This document shows, piece by piece, positions 1-9,592 of a stretch of DNA of 64,000 nucleotides (the stretch's first letter is position 1; each line of letters starts with the position of its first letter). The position numbers were made by a program, and so were the translations under genes. The DNA is taken from NCBI RefSeq assembly GCF_900167145.1, contig NZ_FUWG01000009.1, positions 62,001 through 126,000 of the forward strand, given 5' to 3'. The DNA comes from Treponema porcinum. Its GTDB lineage: Bacteria > Spirochaetota > Spirochaetia > Treponematales > Treponemataceae. The notes under the pieces were generated by a model. It searched no databases. It worked only from the letters and a program-made list of their open reading frames with translations, and was not told the DNA's origin.

Positions 1-24
1 ATATTTCAAAAGATATTTCAAAAG
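1..24. repeat. 12-base tandem duplication
   Basis: The 12-mer ATATTTCAAAAG occurs twice in direct tandem (1-12 and 13-24), immediately beside the terminator hairpin that follows rnhB. It is seen directly. It may be simple slippage; no function is suggested. Confidence 0.8.
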
Positions 25-27
25 ATA

Positions 28-60
28 AAAGTCCGCTCTTAAAAAGGGCGGACTTTTTTT
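28..60. terminator. bidirectional Rho-independent terminator after rnhB
   Basis: Perfect 9-base arms AAAGTCCGC (28-36) and GCGGACTTT (48-56) enclose an A-rich loop. A T run follows on the plus strand and a shorter one on the minus strand. It lies just beyond the rnhB stop and probably also ends a plus-strand gene left of the window. Confidence 0.85.
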
Positions 61-78
61 ATATCTGAAACTTTCGCT

Positions 79-663
79 TTAATAAGAAAACGACATTCTT
101 TGTATTTCAGACGGTCCGATTTCCCGGCAAATCCGCTTATGCTCCGGCGTAGGATACCCTTTGTGCCGCGCGTAACCGTATTGCGGATACAGTTTGTCCA
201 TCTCGCACATAATGCGGTCGCGCTCAACTTTTGCAAGAATGCTTGCCGCCATCACCTGCGGATAGCGGCCGTCCGCCTTAGGCTCGCATTTAGCTTCATC
301 ACAATGTATTTCAGGAACAAAAGTACCGTCCGCCATTGCAGAAACGGTGTATCCGTCATAGTTATGCGCCTTTGCCCATTCAGGAAGTTTCATCATCATC
401 ATATCAAAGGCAAGGCGCATAGCATAAAGGCTCGCCTGAAGAATATTGAGCCTGTCTATAGTTTCGTGATCTACAATGCCGACTCCCCAGCAGGCTTTTT
501 CCTTTATAATGCATTCTGCGGCAATGCGTTTTTTTTCGGATAATTTTTTTGAATCATTCAGAATATCAAGGGGAAAATCCTCCGGCAGAATGACAGCACC
601 AGCAGTTACAGGACCCGCCAAAGGTCCCCTTCCCGCTTCATCAAGTCCGCAAAGCAGTTTCAT
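79..663 (-). CDS. rnhB: ribonuclease HII
   Basis: A 194-residue cytoplasmic endonuclease that cleaves RNA in RNA/DNA hybrids and removes misincorporated ribonucleotides. The first RNase HII motif, LDEAGRGPLAGP, lies at residues 7-18 and supplies the catalytic Asp8-Glu9 pair. DSKKLSEKKR follows near residue 37, a MADGTF segment with another acidic residue near 110, and SILAKVERDR near residue 140. Length is normal for the family. The ATG abuts the stop of the upstream gene (664), so it is the last gene of the unit that starts with the phosphoribosyltransferase, and a terminator follows. Confidence 0.96.
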   Translation of the reverse strand: MKLLCGLDEAGRGPLAGPVTAGAVILPEDFPLDILNDSKKLSEKKRIAAECIIKEKACWGVGIVDHETIDRLNILQASLYAMRLAFDMMMMKLPEWAKAHNYDGYTVSAMADGTFVPEIHCDEAKCEPKADGRYPQVMAASILAKVERDRIMCEMDKLYPQYGYARHKGYPTPEHKRICREIGPSEIQRMSFSY

Positions 664-2772
664 TTAAAAACCAGACTCCTTATTGCCGCTGTACTCAACG
701 GACACATTCCTGCTGTCTGTATAAACGGCACTTGTGCTAGACAGCTGCTTTTTCAAATCAGCAGAGAACGCATTGTCCGTAACGGAACTCTGCGTATCAA
801 AAAGTTCTGCAATCCTACCCATTACGCCGACAATTTTGCACTGCGTAGAACGCAGCTCAAAAATGCCGCCCTGCGCCGAAAAATTAATGGATGTTCCAGC
901 AACAGTCGTAACAGTCGAATTGCGGATGCTTATTTTAGAATCCACAGCGGCAAGTGCAGATGAATAAGAGTCCGCTGAAGACGTTACGCCGGAATTCTTT
1001 ATTGTTACGACAGAATTTTCCGCATTTATTACAGTTCCGTTCTTTGCAAAAGCAGCAGAAAGTTCAACGTTATTGAAATCAAGAACGCCTCTCTCAATCT
1101 GAATAAGATTTGCAGAAATCTCGCTTTCTTCACCCTTAGTATGATTTGCCGCATACGAAATTATGCAGTCAGAAATGACAAGACTTGAATTCCTTACAGT
1201 CAGTGAAGATTTTGGCAAAAACACAATTCTGCCATCATTCTGCCCTGTTATCTGAACATTGGAAGAAATAACGGTATTTTTCTGCGGCATAGCCATTTCG
1301 CCGGATAAAATTACGTTTACAAACCTGTTTTCATTTATAAACGGAAGCAGCTGCTCAAAAGACGTATACGGCCGCTCTCTAGTTCCGTCGGAAAATTCAC
1401 CGGCAGACGATGTTGAGTCAACGTAATAATTGCAAGTATCAATTACAACCTTATATTCGGTAACTGAACTCCGGTTCTTGCTTGAATCCTCCGAATACAC
1501 AGAAACTTTGTAAGCCGCCGCACCGTCATTTGACGGATGAAGCACTATTCTATCAGTATCAAGCTTCTTGAAATTTTCTTTCTGAAAGGCAAAAAGAACG
1601 TCAACAGAAACATCAGCTGAATCAACGATAACAGGACCTGAAACGGAAGCATACACAACAGTACCAGGCAATGACTGAATTCCAAGAGTTACAAGACGGC
1701 GTGAAAAATTATTTTTTGCGGAAGACGTAATCACCGGCTTCTGAGGAACACGTTTGTTCACGGAAAACGGAATTTCAAGTTCACCCTGATATACAGAATC
1801 GTAGAAAATGCCGGTTCGGTAAGATCCCTCGTATCTGTCCCCCTGAAAAGTATCAATTTCAAAAGAGTCGTACAGTTCGGAAACTGTTCCGTCCTGCTGT
1901 ATAAGACCGAATTTATAGCCCGGCTCGCCTGAATACGAAACAGATACAGCACCGCTTGCAGCCGTAGTCTGATGTATCTGAGGTTTTGGCGGAAGTACAA
2001 AAAAACGCACCGAATTTTCCGAAGCATAGTCAACAGGCTGCCAGGAAATCATATGATTTACCGAACGGTCTATCTTAAGAGGAAGTTTCGGCTGCTGCCA
2101 CCAGCCGTCGTCAATTTTATAGATGAATTTTTTATTTGCAAAAGAAACTGTTTCCCAGTCTATTATTTCAAACGGAACGTCCCGGCGGCTGTACACGCCT
2201 GTCATCACAGGATTTACGTGAATTAAAAAACGCCAGTACACAGAACCGTCAGTAATCGTACACGGAATATATCTGGAAACGACAGTCTTTTCAGAAAGAA
2301 CAAGATTTTTCCCGGTTTCAAAACAGTCCTGCTGCTGTCCAAGACTGTACTCAAGTCCGGCAGGAACAGAAAGCTCTGCACCAGCAGTATAATTTATAAT
2401 ACCTGCTTCAACGCAATTTCGTACAAAGTCATAATATTCTGTTTTTTCCGGATAGGGAGCATTTTTTACCGTATACAGCACATCTTTTTTAAAACGCGTG
2501 CCGTCAGTGCTGACTACAGTTACCTTAAGGAGTACGTCTCCGTCAACATCAAGAAGAACAGGACCATCGTACGCAAAGCCCGATGACTCTGGGTCATTGC
2601 CAGACAACGAATAGTACGCACTAGAACCGGACGGAACGTCAATTACAAGAATCTGCCTGTTCGCCCATACGCCGTCAGAAGGACTTATAACTTCCTGCGC
2701 CACGCACAAGAAAGGAAAAAGTCCTGTAAGAGCAAAAATGATAACCTTCAATCCAAAACTTTTTTTATTCAT
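664..2772 (-). CDS. exported protein with Ig-like/CHB-type repeats and a beta-helix-like C-terminus
   Basis: A 702-residue protein of unknown function. Residues 1-25 are a clear Sec signal peptide ending near VAQ, so it is periplasmic or outer-surface. Residues about 26-95 resemble the chitobiase-C-terminal/FN3-like module (SPSDG...ANRQI, then YYSLSG.DP), and the theme recurs several times before residue 460. From about 465 the sequence becomes a run of short strands rich in S, N, V and I with a DGTRERPY segment, typical of right-handed parallel beta-helices. The start overlaps the phosphoribosyltransferase stop by 8 bases. Probably a cell-surface protein; substrate unknown. Confidence 0.75.
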   Translation of the reverse strand: MNKKSFGLKVIIFALTGLFPFLCVAQEVISPSDGVWANRQILVIDVPSGSSAYYSLSGNDPESSGFAYDGPVLLDVDGDVLLKVTVVSTDGTRFKKDVLYTVKNAPYPEKTEYYDFVRNCVEAGIINYTAGAELSVPAGLEYSLGQQQDCFETGKNLVLSEKTVVSRYIPCTITDGSVYWRFLIHVNPVMTGVYSRRDVPFEIIDWETVSFANKKFIYKIDDGWWQQPKLPLKIDRSVNHMISWQPVDYASENSVRFFVLPPKPQIHQTTAASGAVSVSYSGEPGYKFGLIQQDGTVSELYDSFEIDTFQGDRYEGSYRTGIFYDSVYQGELEIPFSVNKRVPQKPVITSSAKNNFSRRLVTLGIQSLPGTVVYASVSGPVIVDSADVSVDVLFAFQKENFKKLDTDRIVLHPSNDGAAAYKVSVYSEDSSKNRSSVTEYKVVIDTCNYYVDSTSSAGEFSDGTRERPYTSFEQLLPFINENRFVNVILSGEMAMPQKNTVISSNVQITGQNDGRIVFLPKSSLTVRNSSLVISDCIISYAANHTKGEESEISANLIQIERGVLDFNNVELSAAFAKNGTVINAENSVVTIKNSGVTSSADSYSSALAAVDSKISIRNSTVTTVAGTSINFSAQGGIFELRSTQCKIVGVMGRIAELFDTQSSVTDNAFSADLKKQLSSTSAVYTDSRNVSVEYSGNKESGF

Positions 2773-3391
2773 CTGCCGCCTGTTTTCCTAAGTATGAACC
2801 AAGAACTGATTTTAACTCAGGATCCTGCTTATAATAATTCTGTTCAAGTTCCTCTTCCGAAAGCCCGACCAGTTCGTGGCTCATATAATGAATCCACCTG
2901 TCCTCGGCCGGAGAATTGATAACCAATTTTCGGCACCAGTAGTCAGGCAGAACGGGTTGTTTTTTACGGTACGTACAGTCCTTGTAGTCGTGAACAACAA
3001 CCTTGATGTTCTCCCTGCTTACGCCATAGTCAAGAAGAATATCTACCAGCGCATTTATTGTATTTCCTGTATCAAAAATATCATCAATCAGCATAATCCT
3101 GTCGCCGGGACGAAGATTTGCAGGAGGATACGTCCAGCCGTCAACATATACACGCGGAGTTGACTTGCGTACATCAGTATAGGAACGGGCAACAACTGCC
3201 GCATACAGTACAGGATGGTGGTTTTTATGCGCAATTTTATAATACTCGCTGATAACATTCGCCATATACGCGCCTCCGCGAAGCGAGCAGTAAATAACGT
3301 CAGGAACAAAACCGTCTATGTTGTACATTTTATAGGCAAGCTTTAAAGCATCATTGCGAACAACATCGTATGGCAGAAATTCCTTAATCAT
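2765..3391 (-). CDS. purine-type phosphoribosyltransferase
   Basis: A 208-residue type I phosphoribosyltransferase, most like hypoxanthine or xanthine-guanine enzymes, which join PRPP to a purine base in salvage. The PRPP-binding loop RIMLIDDIFDTGNT lies at residues 98-111, with hydrophobic strand, two Asp and the Thr-Gly-Asn-Thr phosphate loop. An upstream CSLRGGAY segment (35-42) fits the pyrophosphate loop. It is the first gene of a three-gene unit and has a near-consensus sigma-70 promoter at 3450-3478. Base specificity cannot be read from the sequence. Confidence 0.85.
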   Translation of the reverse strand: MIKEFLPYDVVRNDALKLAYKMYNIDGFVPDVIYCSLRGGAYMANVISEYYKIAHKNHHPVLYAAVVARSYTDVRKSTPRVYVDGWTYPPANLRPGDRIMLIDDIFDTGNTINALVDILLDYGVSRENIKVVVHDYKDCTYRKKQPVLPDYWCRKLVINSPAEDRWIHYMSHELVGLSEEELEQNYYKQDPELKSVLGSYLGKQAADE

Positions 3392-3424
3392 AAATACTCC
3401 AGAATAAAAATAACCGCACTTTTC

Positions 3425-3478
3425 ATTACGGTAACGATAACTACCGTGAATTATAAACGATATGTTCTATGAATTCAA
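3425..3478 (-). promoter_or_regulatory. sigma-70 promoter and adjacent palindrome for the phosphoribosyltransferase unit
   Basis: On the minus strand TTGAAT (3478-3473), a 17-base spacer and a perfect TATAAT (3455-3450) form a strong promoter. Just downstream, at the expected transcription start, lies an inverted repeat ACGGTA/TACCGT (arms 42-47 and 28-33 within 3400-3450) with an 8-base loop. It could be a repressor site or a leader hairpin; the regulator is unknown. Confidence 0.75.
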
Positions 3479-3541
3479 TCATTTTGAAAGGATTGTGCCG
3501 TTACGTGCGTGAGCTTCTGTATCAGGATTTTGCGACAGAAT

Positions 3542-4492
3542 TTACTGAAAGAAAAAACGCTTGCCGGGCACAGGAAGAAGTTTTTCCGTCCTTCCGGAAT
3601 TGTATATTTCGATATATGCAGTAATTTCAGGCTGACTTTGCTTTGCTGAACGGCAGACAAAATTTCCATGCGCAACTGCATTTCCGGAAACAGACGGCTG
3701 AATGCCAAGCGAATATTTTTTTATCAAGGCAGCTGCTTTTACAGGACTTCTCTGTATGCGGCTGACAGAATTTTCCAGATATTGAACAATAAGAAGAAGG
3801 GAATCGTATGATTTTTCCGCAAACTGTGTACGCGCCACAAGAACAGTTACAGGAACGGATTTACGGCTTCCGTTAATTGAAGTATAGGCATCCTGAAGGT
3901 CAACACTCCGCCTGAATTTTTTATTAACAGAAAGAGATGCAGAAGCAGCCGGCTCGGAAAGAATGGCTGCATCTGCCGTTCCGTTAGAAAGATGAGTAAC
4001 GGCGGCTGTTTCACTTTCTATGCGTTCAAGTTGAATTACGTTTTCCCCCTGCCCGGAAGGAATGTCGTTACGTTCTAAAATCCAGAAAATAAAGCCGCTT
4101 GTAAAACCGTTCCCGGAATAAAGAAGTTTTTTTCCCACAAGGTCAGAAAGCGAAGAAACGTTGCTTTCCGCCGGAGATATAACAGAATAATTTATGTTCT
4201 GCGTTACCGCAATGCAGACGACTGACCCGGACTTTTTTTCATACAGCGAAACGGCTGCATTCACAGGAAGATTTGCCGCATCTATTTCGCCGTTTTTCAT
4301 CCCCTCAACAAGAGCTGAAACGCCGGAAAACTCGATGAATTCAAATTTGTCAGTTTCCGGCATCATATATACGAACGGAACGGCTGTCATTCCCTTCACG
4401 TAACCGATACGCGACGGTTCTGAAATCACAAAATGAGAAGCAAAAAAAATTACGGAAAAGAAAACGCACGTTTTTTTTGTCATTTTACTCAC
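3542..4492 (-). CDS. NMT1/SsuA-like periplasmic substrate-binding protein
   Basis: A 316-residue exported protein. Residues 1-24 are a signal peptide. The body has the class II periplasmic-binding pattern of the NMT1/THI5-SsuA group: an early strand with a PFVYMMPE segment, then GEIDAANLPVNAAVSLYEK (about residues 70-88), LVGKKLLYSGNGFTSG (about 120-135) and a TADAAILSEPAAS segment. These families bind thiamine precursors, sulfonates, nitrate or similar small ligands for ABC uptake. No permease or ATPase gene lies beside it, so it is an orphan here. It overlaps avtA by 4 bases, so it is co-transcribed. Confidence 0.75.
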   Translation of the reverse strand: MSKMTKKTCVFFSVIFFASHFVISEPSRIGYVKGMTAVPFVYMMPETDKFEFIEFSGVSALVEGMKNGEIDAANLPVNAAVSLYEKKSGSVVCIAVTQNINYSVISPAESNVSSLSDLVGKKLLYSGNGFTSGFIFWILERNDIPSGQGENVIQLERIESETAAVTHLSNGTADAAILSEPAASASLSVNKKFRRSVDLQDAYTSINGSRKSVPVTVLVARTQFAEKSYDSLLLIVQYLENSVSRIQRSPVKAAALIKKYSLGIQPSVSGNAVAHGNFVCRSAKQSQPEITAYIEIYNSGRTEKLLPVPGKRFFFQ

Positions 4493-5796
4493 TTTCTGTT
4501 CTGGAAATACAGTTCTGCAATCGTCTTTATACCGCGTTCAACTTCTTCTGCACTTCCGGCATAGTTCAGGCGAAGGCATTTTGAATAATGAGGATGCTCT
4601 TCTACCGGTGGCAGCGTTGAGTCCGCCTGATTTCCAAAGAAGAAAAATTCGCCCGGCATAACAAAAACACCTTTTTTCTTGAGAAGCTGATAGAATTCTT
4701 TTGCAGGAACCGCAAGGTCTTCCATTAAAAGCCACAGGAATATAGAACCTTCGCTTTTGTGGACGTAATAATTTCCGCCCTTAAAATATTTATGAATCCA
4801 TTTCTGCGTCTGAACGGATTTTTTTTCGTAGAACGGACGGACGACTGTATGCGCAATTTCAATCAGTTTTCCGGTGCGAATCAAATCTCCGGCAAGTGCC
4901 TGACCGACGCTTCCTGACGCAAGGGCTGCAATCGCATTCAGATTGGAGATTGCCTTTATAATCTCTTTCTGTGCGATAATAATTCCAGTGCGCAGTGAAG
5001 GAAGACCGATTTTTGAAAGGCTCATCGAAAGAATTACGTTTTCATCCCAGAACGGCTTTGCATCATCGGTAAAAATAATGTCCGGCCAGGGAAGACCGTA
5101 CGCATTGTCTATAAAAAGCGGAATATCATAGCGCTTTGAAAGTTCGGAAAGATGCGTTATCTCATCATCTGTAAGCACGTTTCCCGTAGGATTTGTAGGA
5201 CGCGTTACGCAGAGTGCCGCCGTATCATCGTGGGAAGAAAGGTATTTTTCAAGTCGCGGAAAATCAATCTTGTATTTGAAGGTTCTGTCTGCGTACATTT
5301 CAAAATCAGCGTTTATGCCGGTGAATGTACCGCGTTCTATTCCCTGATCTGCATAGCCGACGTACTCAGGAACAAGTGGAAATATGATGCGCTTTTTTAC
5401 GGTTTTACCGTTTACCGTATACGTTCCGCTGAACATATTGAAAAGGTAGAAAAACGCACTCTGACTTCCGTTAGTAACAGCAATATTTTCAGGTCCTATT
5501 TTCCAGCCATATTTTCCAGAAAGACATTCTGCAATCTGTTCAATGAATTTTATTCGTCCCTGAGGAGCATCATATCTTCCGATAAGGTCTTCAAATTCGG
5601 TGCCGTTTTCCATTATTCCTGCCATCCGCTGACGGTAGAGTGATTCTACCTCAGGAATGCGCGCCGGGTTTCCGCCGCCCATAAGGCTTAGCGGAATTCC
5701 CTTAGGAAGAGGCTTTCCCAAATCGTCCATCAAATCGTTTATGCCAGAAGGCCCGCACAATTTCTCTCCGAAATCAGAAAAAATTATGTCTTTCAT
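4489..5796 (-). CDS. avtA: valine-pyruvate aminotransferase
   Basis: A 435-residue PLP-dependent class I/II aminotransferase. The opening motif FGEKLCGPSGINDLMDDLG, followed by LSLMGGGNPA, is the signature of AvtA (valine-pyruvate transaminase) rather than generic AspC-type enzymes. The PLP-binding lysine is in SMSLSKIGLP near residue 260. CVTRPTNPTGN (about 195-205) is the substrate/PLP loop. It moves amino groups between valine or alanine and their keto acids. Start and stop overlap neighbours by 4 bases each, placing it in the clpC unit. Confidence 0.9.
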   Translation of the reverse strand: MKDIIFSDFGEKLCGPSGINDLMDDLGKPLPKGIPLSLMGGGNPARIPEVESLYRQRMAGIMENGTEFEDLIGRYDAPQGRIKFIEQIAECLSGKYGWKIGPENIAVTNGSQSAFFYLFNMFSGTYTVNGKTVKKRIIFPLVPEYVGYADQGIERGTFTGINADFEMYADRTFKYKIDFPRLEKYLSSHDDTAALCVTRPTNPTGNVLTDDEITHLSELSKRYDIPLFIDNAYGLPWPDIIFTDDAKPFWDENVILSMSLSKIGLPSLRTGIIIAQKEIIKAISNLNAIAALASGSVGQALAGDLIRTGKLIEIAHTVVRPFYEKKSVQTQKWIHKYFKGGNYYVHKSEGSIFLWLLMEDLAVPAKEFYQLLKKKGVFVMPGEFFFFGNQADSTLPPVEEHPHYSKCLRLNYAGSAEEVERGIKTIAELYFQNRK

Positions 5797-8450
5797 TTTT
5801 TATCTTCCAGAATATTTACTGTTGCCAGGACAGACTCGTCGCTTGAGTCTGACTGGTTTGAAACGCATTTTATAGTTGTCTTTCCGGCGCTTTTTTTTGC
5901 ATCGCGTACAAAGTGAACGCGAAGTACATTGTTCCTGCATTCAACGGCAATCTCCGAAAGCCCTGCATTCCGCTCGTCAAGAATTTCAAGCGAAAGAGGC
6001 TCTTCTATTTCGCGCTGAATAAGCCTGCGCATCGGACGCGCGCCCATCGACGGCTCATAGCCTTTTTCAATGAGATATTCGCGCGCGCTTTTTCTGACAG
6101 TAACAGAAAGTTTCCTGTCTTTAAGACGGGCGGAAAGTTCCGCAATCTGAATGTCAAGAATTTTTGAAACTTCCGCCTTTGAAAGCGCATTGAACACAAT
6201 CACGTCATCAATTCGGTTCAGAAGTTCCGGGCTAAGAAGCTTTTTCAATTCTACCATCGCGCCGCTTTTTATTTCTGCATACGAAAGGACGCCGTCGCCG
6301 GAAGCACTGAATCCTACCCTTCCCTCCGCCGTAATCTGGCGCGCGCCGGCATTGCTTGTCATAATAATTACCGTGTTCCTGAAATTTACCGTATGCCCGA
6401 GATTGTCGTGCAGTTCGCCCTCTTCAAGAATTTGAAGGAGAAGGTTGAACACGTCAGGGTGCGCCTTTTCAATTTCATCAAGAAGAATTACGGAATACGG
6501 ATGACGGCGCACCTGTTCCGTAAGAACTCCGCCGTCCTCGTAGCCGACGTATCCTGGAGGAGCACCGACAAGACGCGATGCATTGTGCTTTTCCATAAAG
6601 TCAGACATATCTATTCTGATAAGCTGGGAGTCGCTTCCGAACATAAATTTTGCAAGCGCCTTTGCAAGCTGCGTTTTTCCGACGCCTGTAGGACCAAGAA
6701 AAATAAACGAACCTATAGGATGCTTTGGAGAGGAAATTCCTGCACGGCTTCTGCGGACAGCCCCGGAAATAGTGCGGACAGCTTCATCCTGTCCTATTAC
6801 CATACGGTGCATCTCATCTTCCATTTTTACAAGGCGCGATGATTCAGAAGAGCCTAGCTGCTCCACCGGAATTCCAGTCATTTCACCGACAATATGCGCA
6901 ATGTCGTCCGCCGTAACGTGCCGCTTTGACGCAATGCCGTTTTCTTTCCAATAATTGCTGAAAACTTCAAACTTACGCTTAAGTTCCAGAACCTTGTCGC
7001 GGACATAAGCGGCATTTTCATAATCTTGCTGCTGGACAAGACGTTTTTTTTCTTCAATAAGACTGTTTATCTGAACCTCAAGGTCGTTAAGCTCGGACGG
7101 CTTGTTTTCTTCCTGTATTTTTTTCTGAGCACCGGCTTCATCAAGAATATCAATCGCTTTGTCTGGAAGAAAACGCTCTGGAATATAGCGGCGGCTCAGC
7201 CGTACAATTGCAGGAATAACGTCATCGTCATACACAACTCCGTGAAAATGCTCGTACTGCGCTTTTATTCCCTCAAGAATTTTTACGGAATCTTCGTCAG
7301 TCGGTTCTTCAACGTCAACTTTCTGAAAACGCCGCGCAAGCGCAGAATCCTTTTCGATGTAGCGGCTGTATTCTTTTGTAGTAGTAGCGCCGATAAGTTG
7401 AAGTTCACCGCGGCTAAGCGCAGGTTTCAGCATATTAGATGCGTCCATCTGCCCTTCCGGACCGCCGGCACCGATAATCGTATGCAGCTCATCAATAAAA
7501 AGAATGATGTCTTTTGAATCCTTTACTTCTCTCATCATTTTTTTCATTCGCTCTTCGAATTCGCCGCGGTATTTTGTACCGGCAACAAGTGAAGTCAAAT
7601 CAAGAGAAAGAATGCGTTTTTTCAAAAGCCCGGACGGAACAGTTCCTTTTGCAACCGCCTGTGCAAGTCCTTCCACAATAGCTGTTTTTCCGATTCCCGG
7701 TTCGCCCACAAGAACAGGATTATTCTTCGTGCGGCGAGAAAGAATTTGTATAAGGCGCTGGATTTCCTTTTCGCGCCCGACGACCGGGTCAGCCTTTCCC
7801 TCGCGGAAAAGGCGCGTAATATCCCGGCTGTATTCAGACAGGAAAGACTTTTTTTCCGGCGCATCGCGCGAACTTTGCGGATTATTTCCTGCTCCTGCGA
7901 ACAGACTGTCAAAACGACCGGCGCCTTTTCCTGCACCAAAAATATTCTGAAGTTCAACGTTTGCAAGCGCTTCTGCACGCTTTACCAAATAGGACGACAT
8001 ATTGTTTTTCTGCACGGAACGGACGGCAGCGCGCGCATCGGAAAGAGAAACGCCTGATTTTTCAAAAAAGAGTGCGGCAACACTTTCAGACTCACGCACG
8101 CAGGCAAGAACAATATGCTCCGTTCCGACGTATTTATTTTCAAGAGCCTGTGATTCAATGGAAGCAAGATCAAGCATAGCGTCAACACGTCTGCCGCGCG
8201 GAATTTCCGAAAGTAAATCCCTATCAGTAAGCCCGGATGCTTTTGAAAGAATGTCCTGTTCCAGAGCAAACTGAAACGACGGAAGCGACAGTTTTAATGT
8301 TTTCAAAAGCTCAACGCCAAGTCCGTCTGATTTTTTTATAAGGGCAAGCAGAATATGCTCCGGCTGAATAAGCTCCGAGCCGCTTTTCCGTGCCTCGTCC
8401 TGGCAAAACGCATTTACAAGACGCAATGCGCGTGGTGAAAAATCTGTCAT
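5793..8450 (-). CDS. clpC: ClpC-type AAA+ unfoldase of the Clp protease
   Basis: An 885-residue HSP100 unfoldase that feeds proteins to ClpP. The order is a Clp N-domain pair (about 1-150), the first AAA+ domain with GEPGIGKT near residue 250, a middle UVR-like coiled segment (about 455-485, QQDYENAAYVRDK), and the second AAA+ domain with GPTGVGKT near 588 and DMSDFMEKHNASRL. The UVR segment and pairing with mcsA/mcsB argue for ClpC rather than ClpA or ClpB. It starts inside the mcsB stop (4-base overlap). No ClpP is encoded nearby. Confidence 0.95.
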   Translation of the reverse strand: MTDFSPRALRLVNAFCQDEARKSGSELIQPEHILLALIKKSDGLGVELLKTLKLSLPSFQFALEQDILSKASGLTDRDLLSEIPRGRRVDAMLDLASIESQALENKYVGTEHIVLACVRESESVAALFFEKSGVSLSDARAAVRSVQKNNMSSYLVKRAEALANVELQNIFGAGKGAGRFDSLFAGAGNNPQSSRDAPEKKSFLSEYSRDITRLFREGKADPVVGREKEIQRLIQILSRRTKNNPVLVGEPGIGKTAIVEGLAQAVAKGTVPSGLLKKRILSLDLTSLVAGTKYRGEFEERMKKMMREVKDSKDIILFIDELHTIIGAGGPEGQMDASNMLKPALSRGELQLIGATTTKEYSRYIEKDSALARRFQKVDVEEPTDEDSVKILEGIKAQYEHFHGVVYDDDVIPAIVRLSRRYIPERFLPDKAIDILDEAGAQKKIQEENKPSELNDLEVQINSLIEEKKRLVQQQDYENAAYVRDKVLELKRKFEVFSNYWKENGIASKRHVTADDIAHIVGEMTGIPVEQLGSSESSRLVKMEDEMHRMVIGQDEAVRTISGAVRRSRAGISSPKHPIGSFIFLGPTGVGKTQLAKALAKFMFGSDSQLIRIDMSDFMEKHNASRLVGAPPGYVGYEDGGVLTEQVRRHPYSVILLDEIEKAHPDVFNLLLQILEEGELHDNLGHTVNFRNTVIIMTSNAGARQITAEGRVGFSASGDGVLSYAEIKSGAMVELKKLLSPELLNRIDDVIVFNALSKAEVSKILDIQIAELSARLKDRKLSVTVRKSAREYLIEKGYEPSMGARPMRRLIQREIEEPLSLEILDERNAGLSEIAVECRNNVLRVHFVRDAKKSAGKTTIKCVSNQSDSSDESVLATVNILEDKK

Positions 8451-9562
8451 AAGTTCCCCAAAGAAATTTTTTCAAAAGATTCCTGAATGGTGATTGCCCT
8501 CAGCCGGTCAATCTTCATCCGCCCGTCGCACAGAACGTCCTTCTCAAAATCAAACGAGCCGGTGGTCATCAGATACGAAAGATGTCCGTCCTGAATTCTG
8601 TAAAGCAGGCTGCACAGCGCGTTTATATCAATTCCCGAAAGCAAATGAAGCTGGAGTCCCAGCTTTATGTCGGAAATAATGTCGACGGCCTCCCGCAAAG
8701 AAACAAGCATACTGAATTTTGCAATGGAATATGCACGGATTACAGAATTGCGTATAAGCGTTGATTTATTATCGGCAAAATCTTTCAAAATCTTGCATTC
8801 ACATTCGGCAATATATTTGCAGATTGACTCCATTTCGGCAATCTGGTCAATTTCGCTGCCGTTCTGCGCTGAATTAGTAGAAATAAGGAAGAAATTTCCG
8901 GCGGCAGAACCTTGCGAAATTGCAGGAAACGCCGGCATTACACTGCAATTTTTCTGCTTCAAATAATCAAGAATAACGGACAGTTTCCCGAAGCGGACTG
9001 TTCCCGGAAGGTGAATGCGCGCGGAAAGTTTCATTCCGCTTCCGGCATTACGCATAGCCGCCGTTAAATAGCCGAAATCATAACTTGCCGCAAACTGAAG
9101 TTTTTTCTGGAGCTGCGCATCAATTTTACGGCATTCTTCAAACGACGAGCGGAAATCAAGTCCGCTTGAAAACCGCGCTATATGCAGATGGTCAGAGCAG
9201 TTTACCGGACAGCAGATTTTTCCGTCCGCGCTCATAACAATGCCGCTTTCGGAAGGAAGCCTGCACGCTTTTTTTTCCACAGACGGCTTTATGACGCCGC
9301 GCTCCTCTAAAATCTGCCGGCTGTTTTCAGAAAGGGAAGCCGACTCTATTGCATGAAACCCGGCGGCATTTTCCATTTGGGAGAACGCATCAAACACAAT
9401 CGCCTGAACGCGCTCCCTGTCATCGCCGCGAAACTGCGCCGGAAAAGGAAAATTCGCAAGATTTCGTGCAAGCCGCACCCGGCTTGAAATAATTACGTCA
9501 CGGTTCTGACCGTCGTATGAATACCACGGAAGACCGTTCACCTCATTTATAGTCTGTTCCAT
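8447..9562 (-). CDS. mcsB: McsB-like protein-arginine kinase with altered catalytic motifs
   Basis: A 371-residue phosphagen-kinase-fold protein. Typical McsB phosphorylates arginines to mark proteins for ClpCP. The N-terminal motif VIISSRVRLARN (about 24-35) and the length fit the family, as does position between mcsA and clpC. However, the active-site stretch usually read as LT(S/A)CPTNxGTG(L/M)RAS in Bacillus is here LTAAMRNAGSGMKLS: the cysteine is Ala, Pro-Thr is Met-Arg and the Arg is Lys. The later RG-x-x-GE loop is also replaced. Activity is therefore uncertain. It overlaps clpC by 4 bases. Confidence 0.85.
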   Translation of the reverse strand: MEQTINEVNGLPWYSYDGQNRDVIISSRVRLARNLANFPFPAQFRGDDRERVQAIVFDAFSQMENAAGFHAIESASLSENSRQILEERGVIKPSVEKKACRLPSESGIVMSADGKICCPVNCSDHLHIARFSSGLDFRSSFEECRKIDAQLQKKLQFAASYDFGYLTAAMRNAGSGMKLSARIHLPGTVRFGKLSVILDYLKQKNCSVMPAFPAISQGSAAGNFFLISTNSAQNGSEIDQIAEMESICKYIAECECKILKDFADNKSTLIRNSVIRAYSIAKFSMLVSLREAVDIISDIKLGLQLHLLSGIDINALCSLLYRIQDGHLSYLMTTGSFDFEKDVLCDGRMKIDRLRAITIQESFEKISLGNL

Positions 9563-9592
9563 ATATGTTCCTGTTTATGCACATCCGACGCT

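Noticed and set aside
100..543. Open frames antisense to rnhB and to many other genes
   Set aside because: They mirror the codon structure of the real genes and show no signals or motifs.
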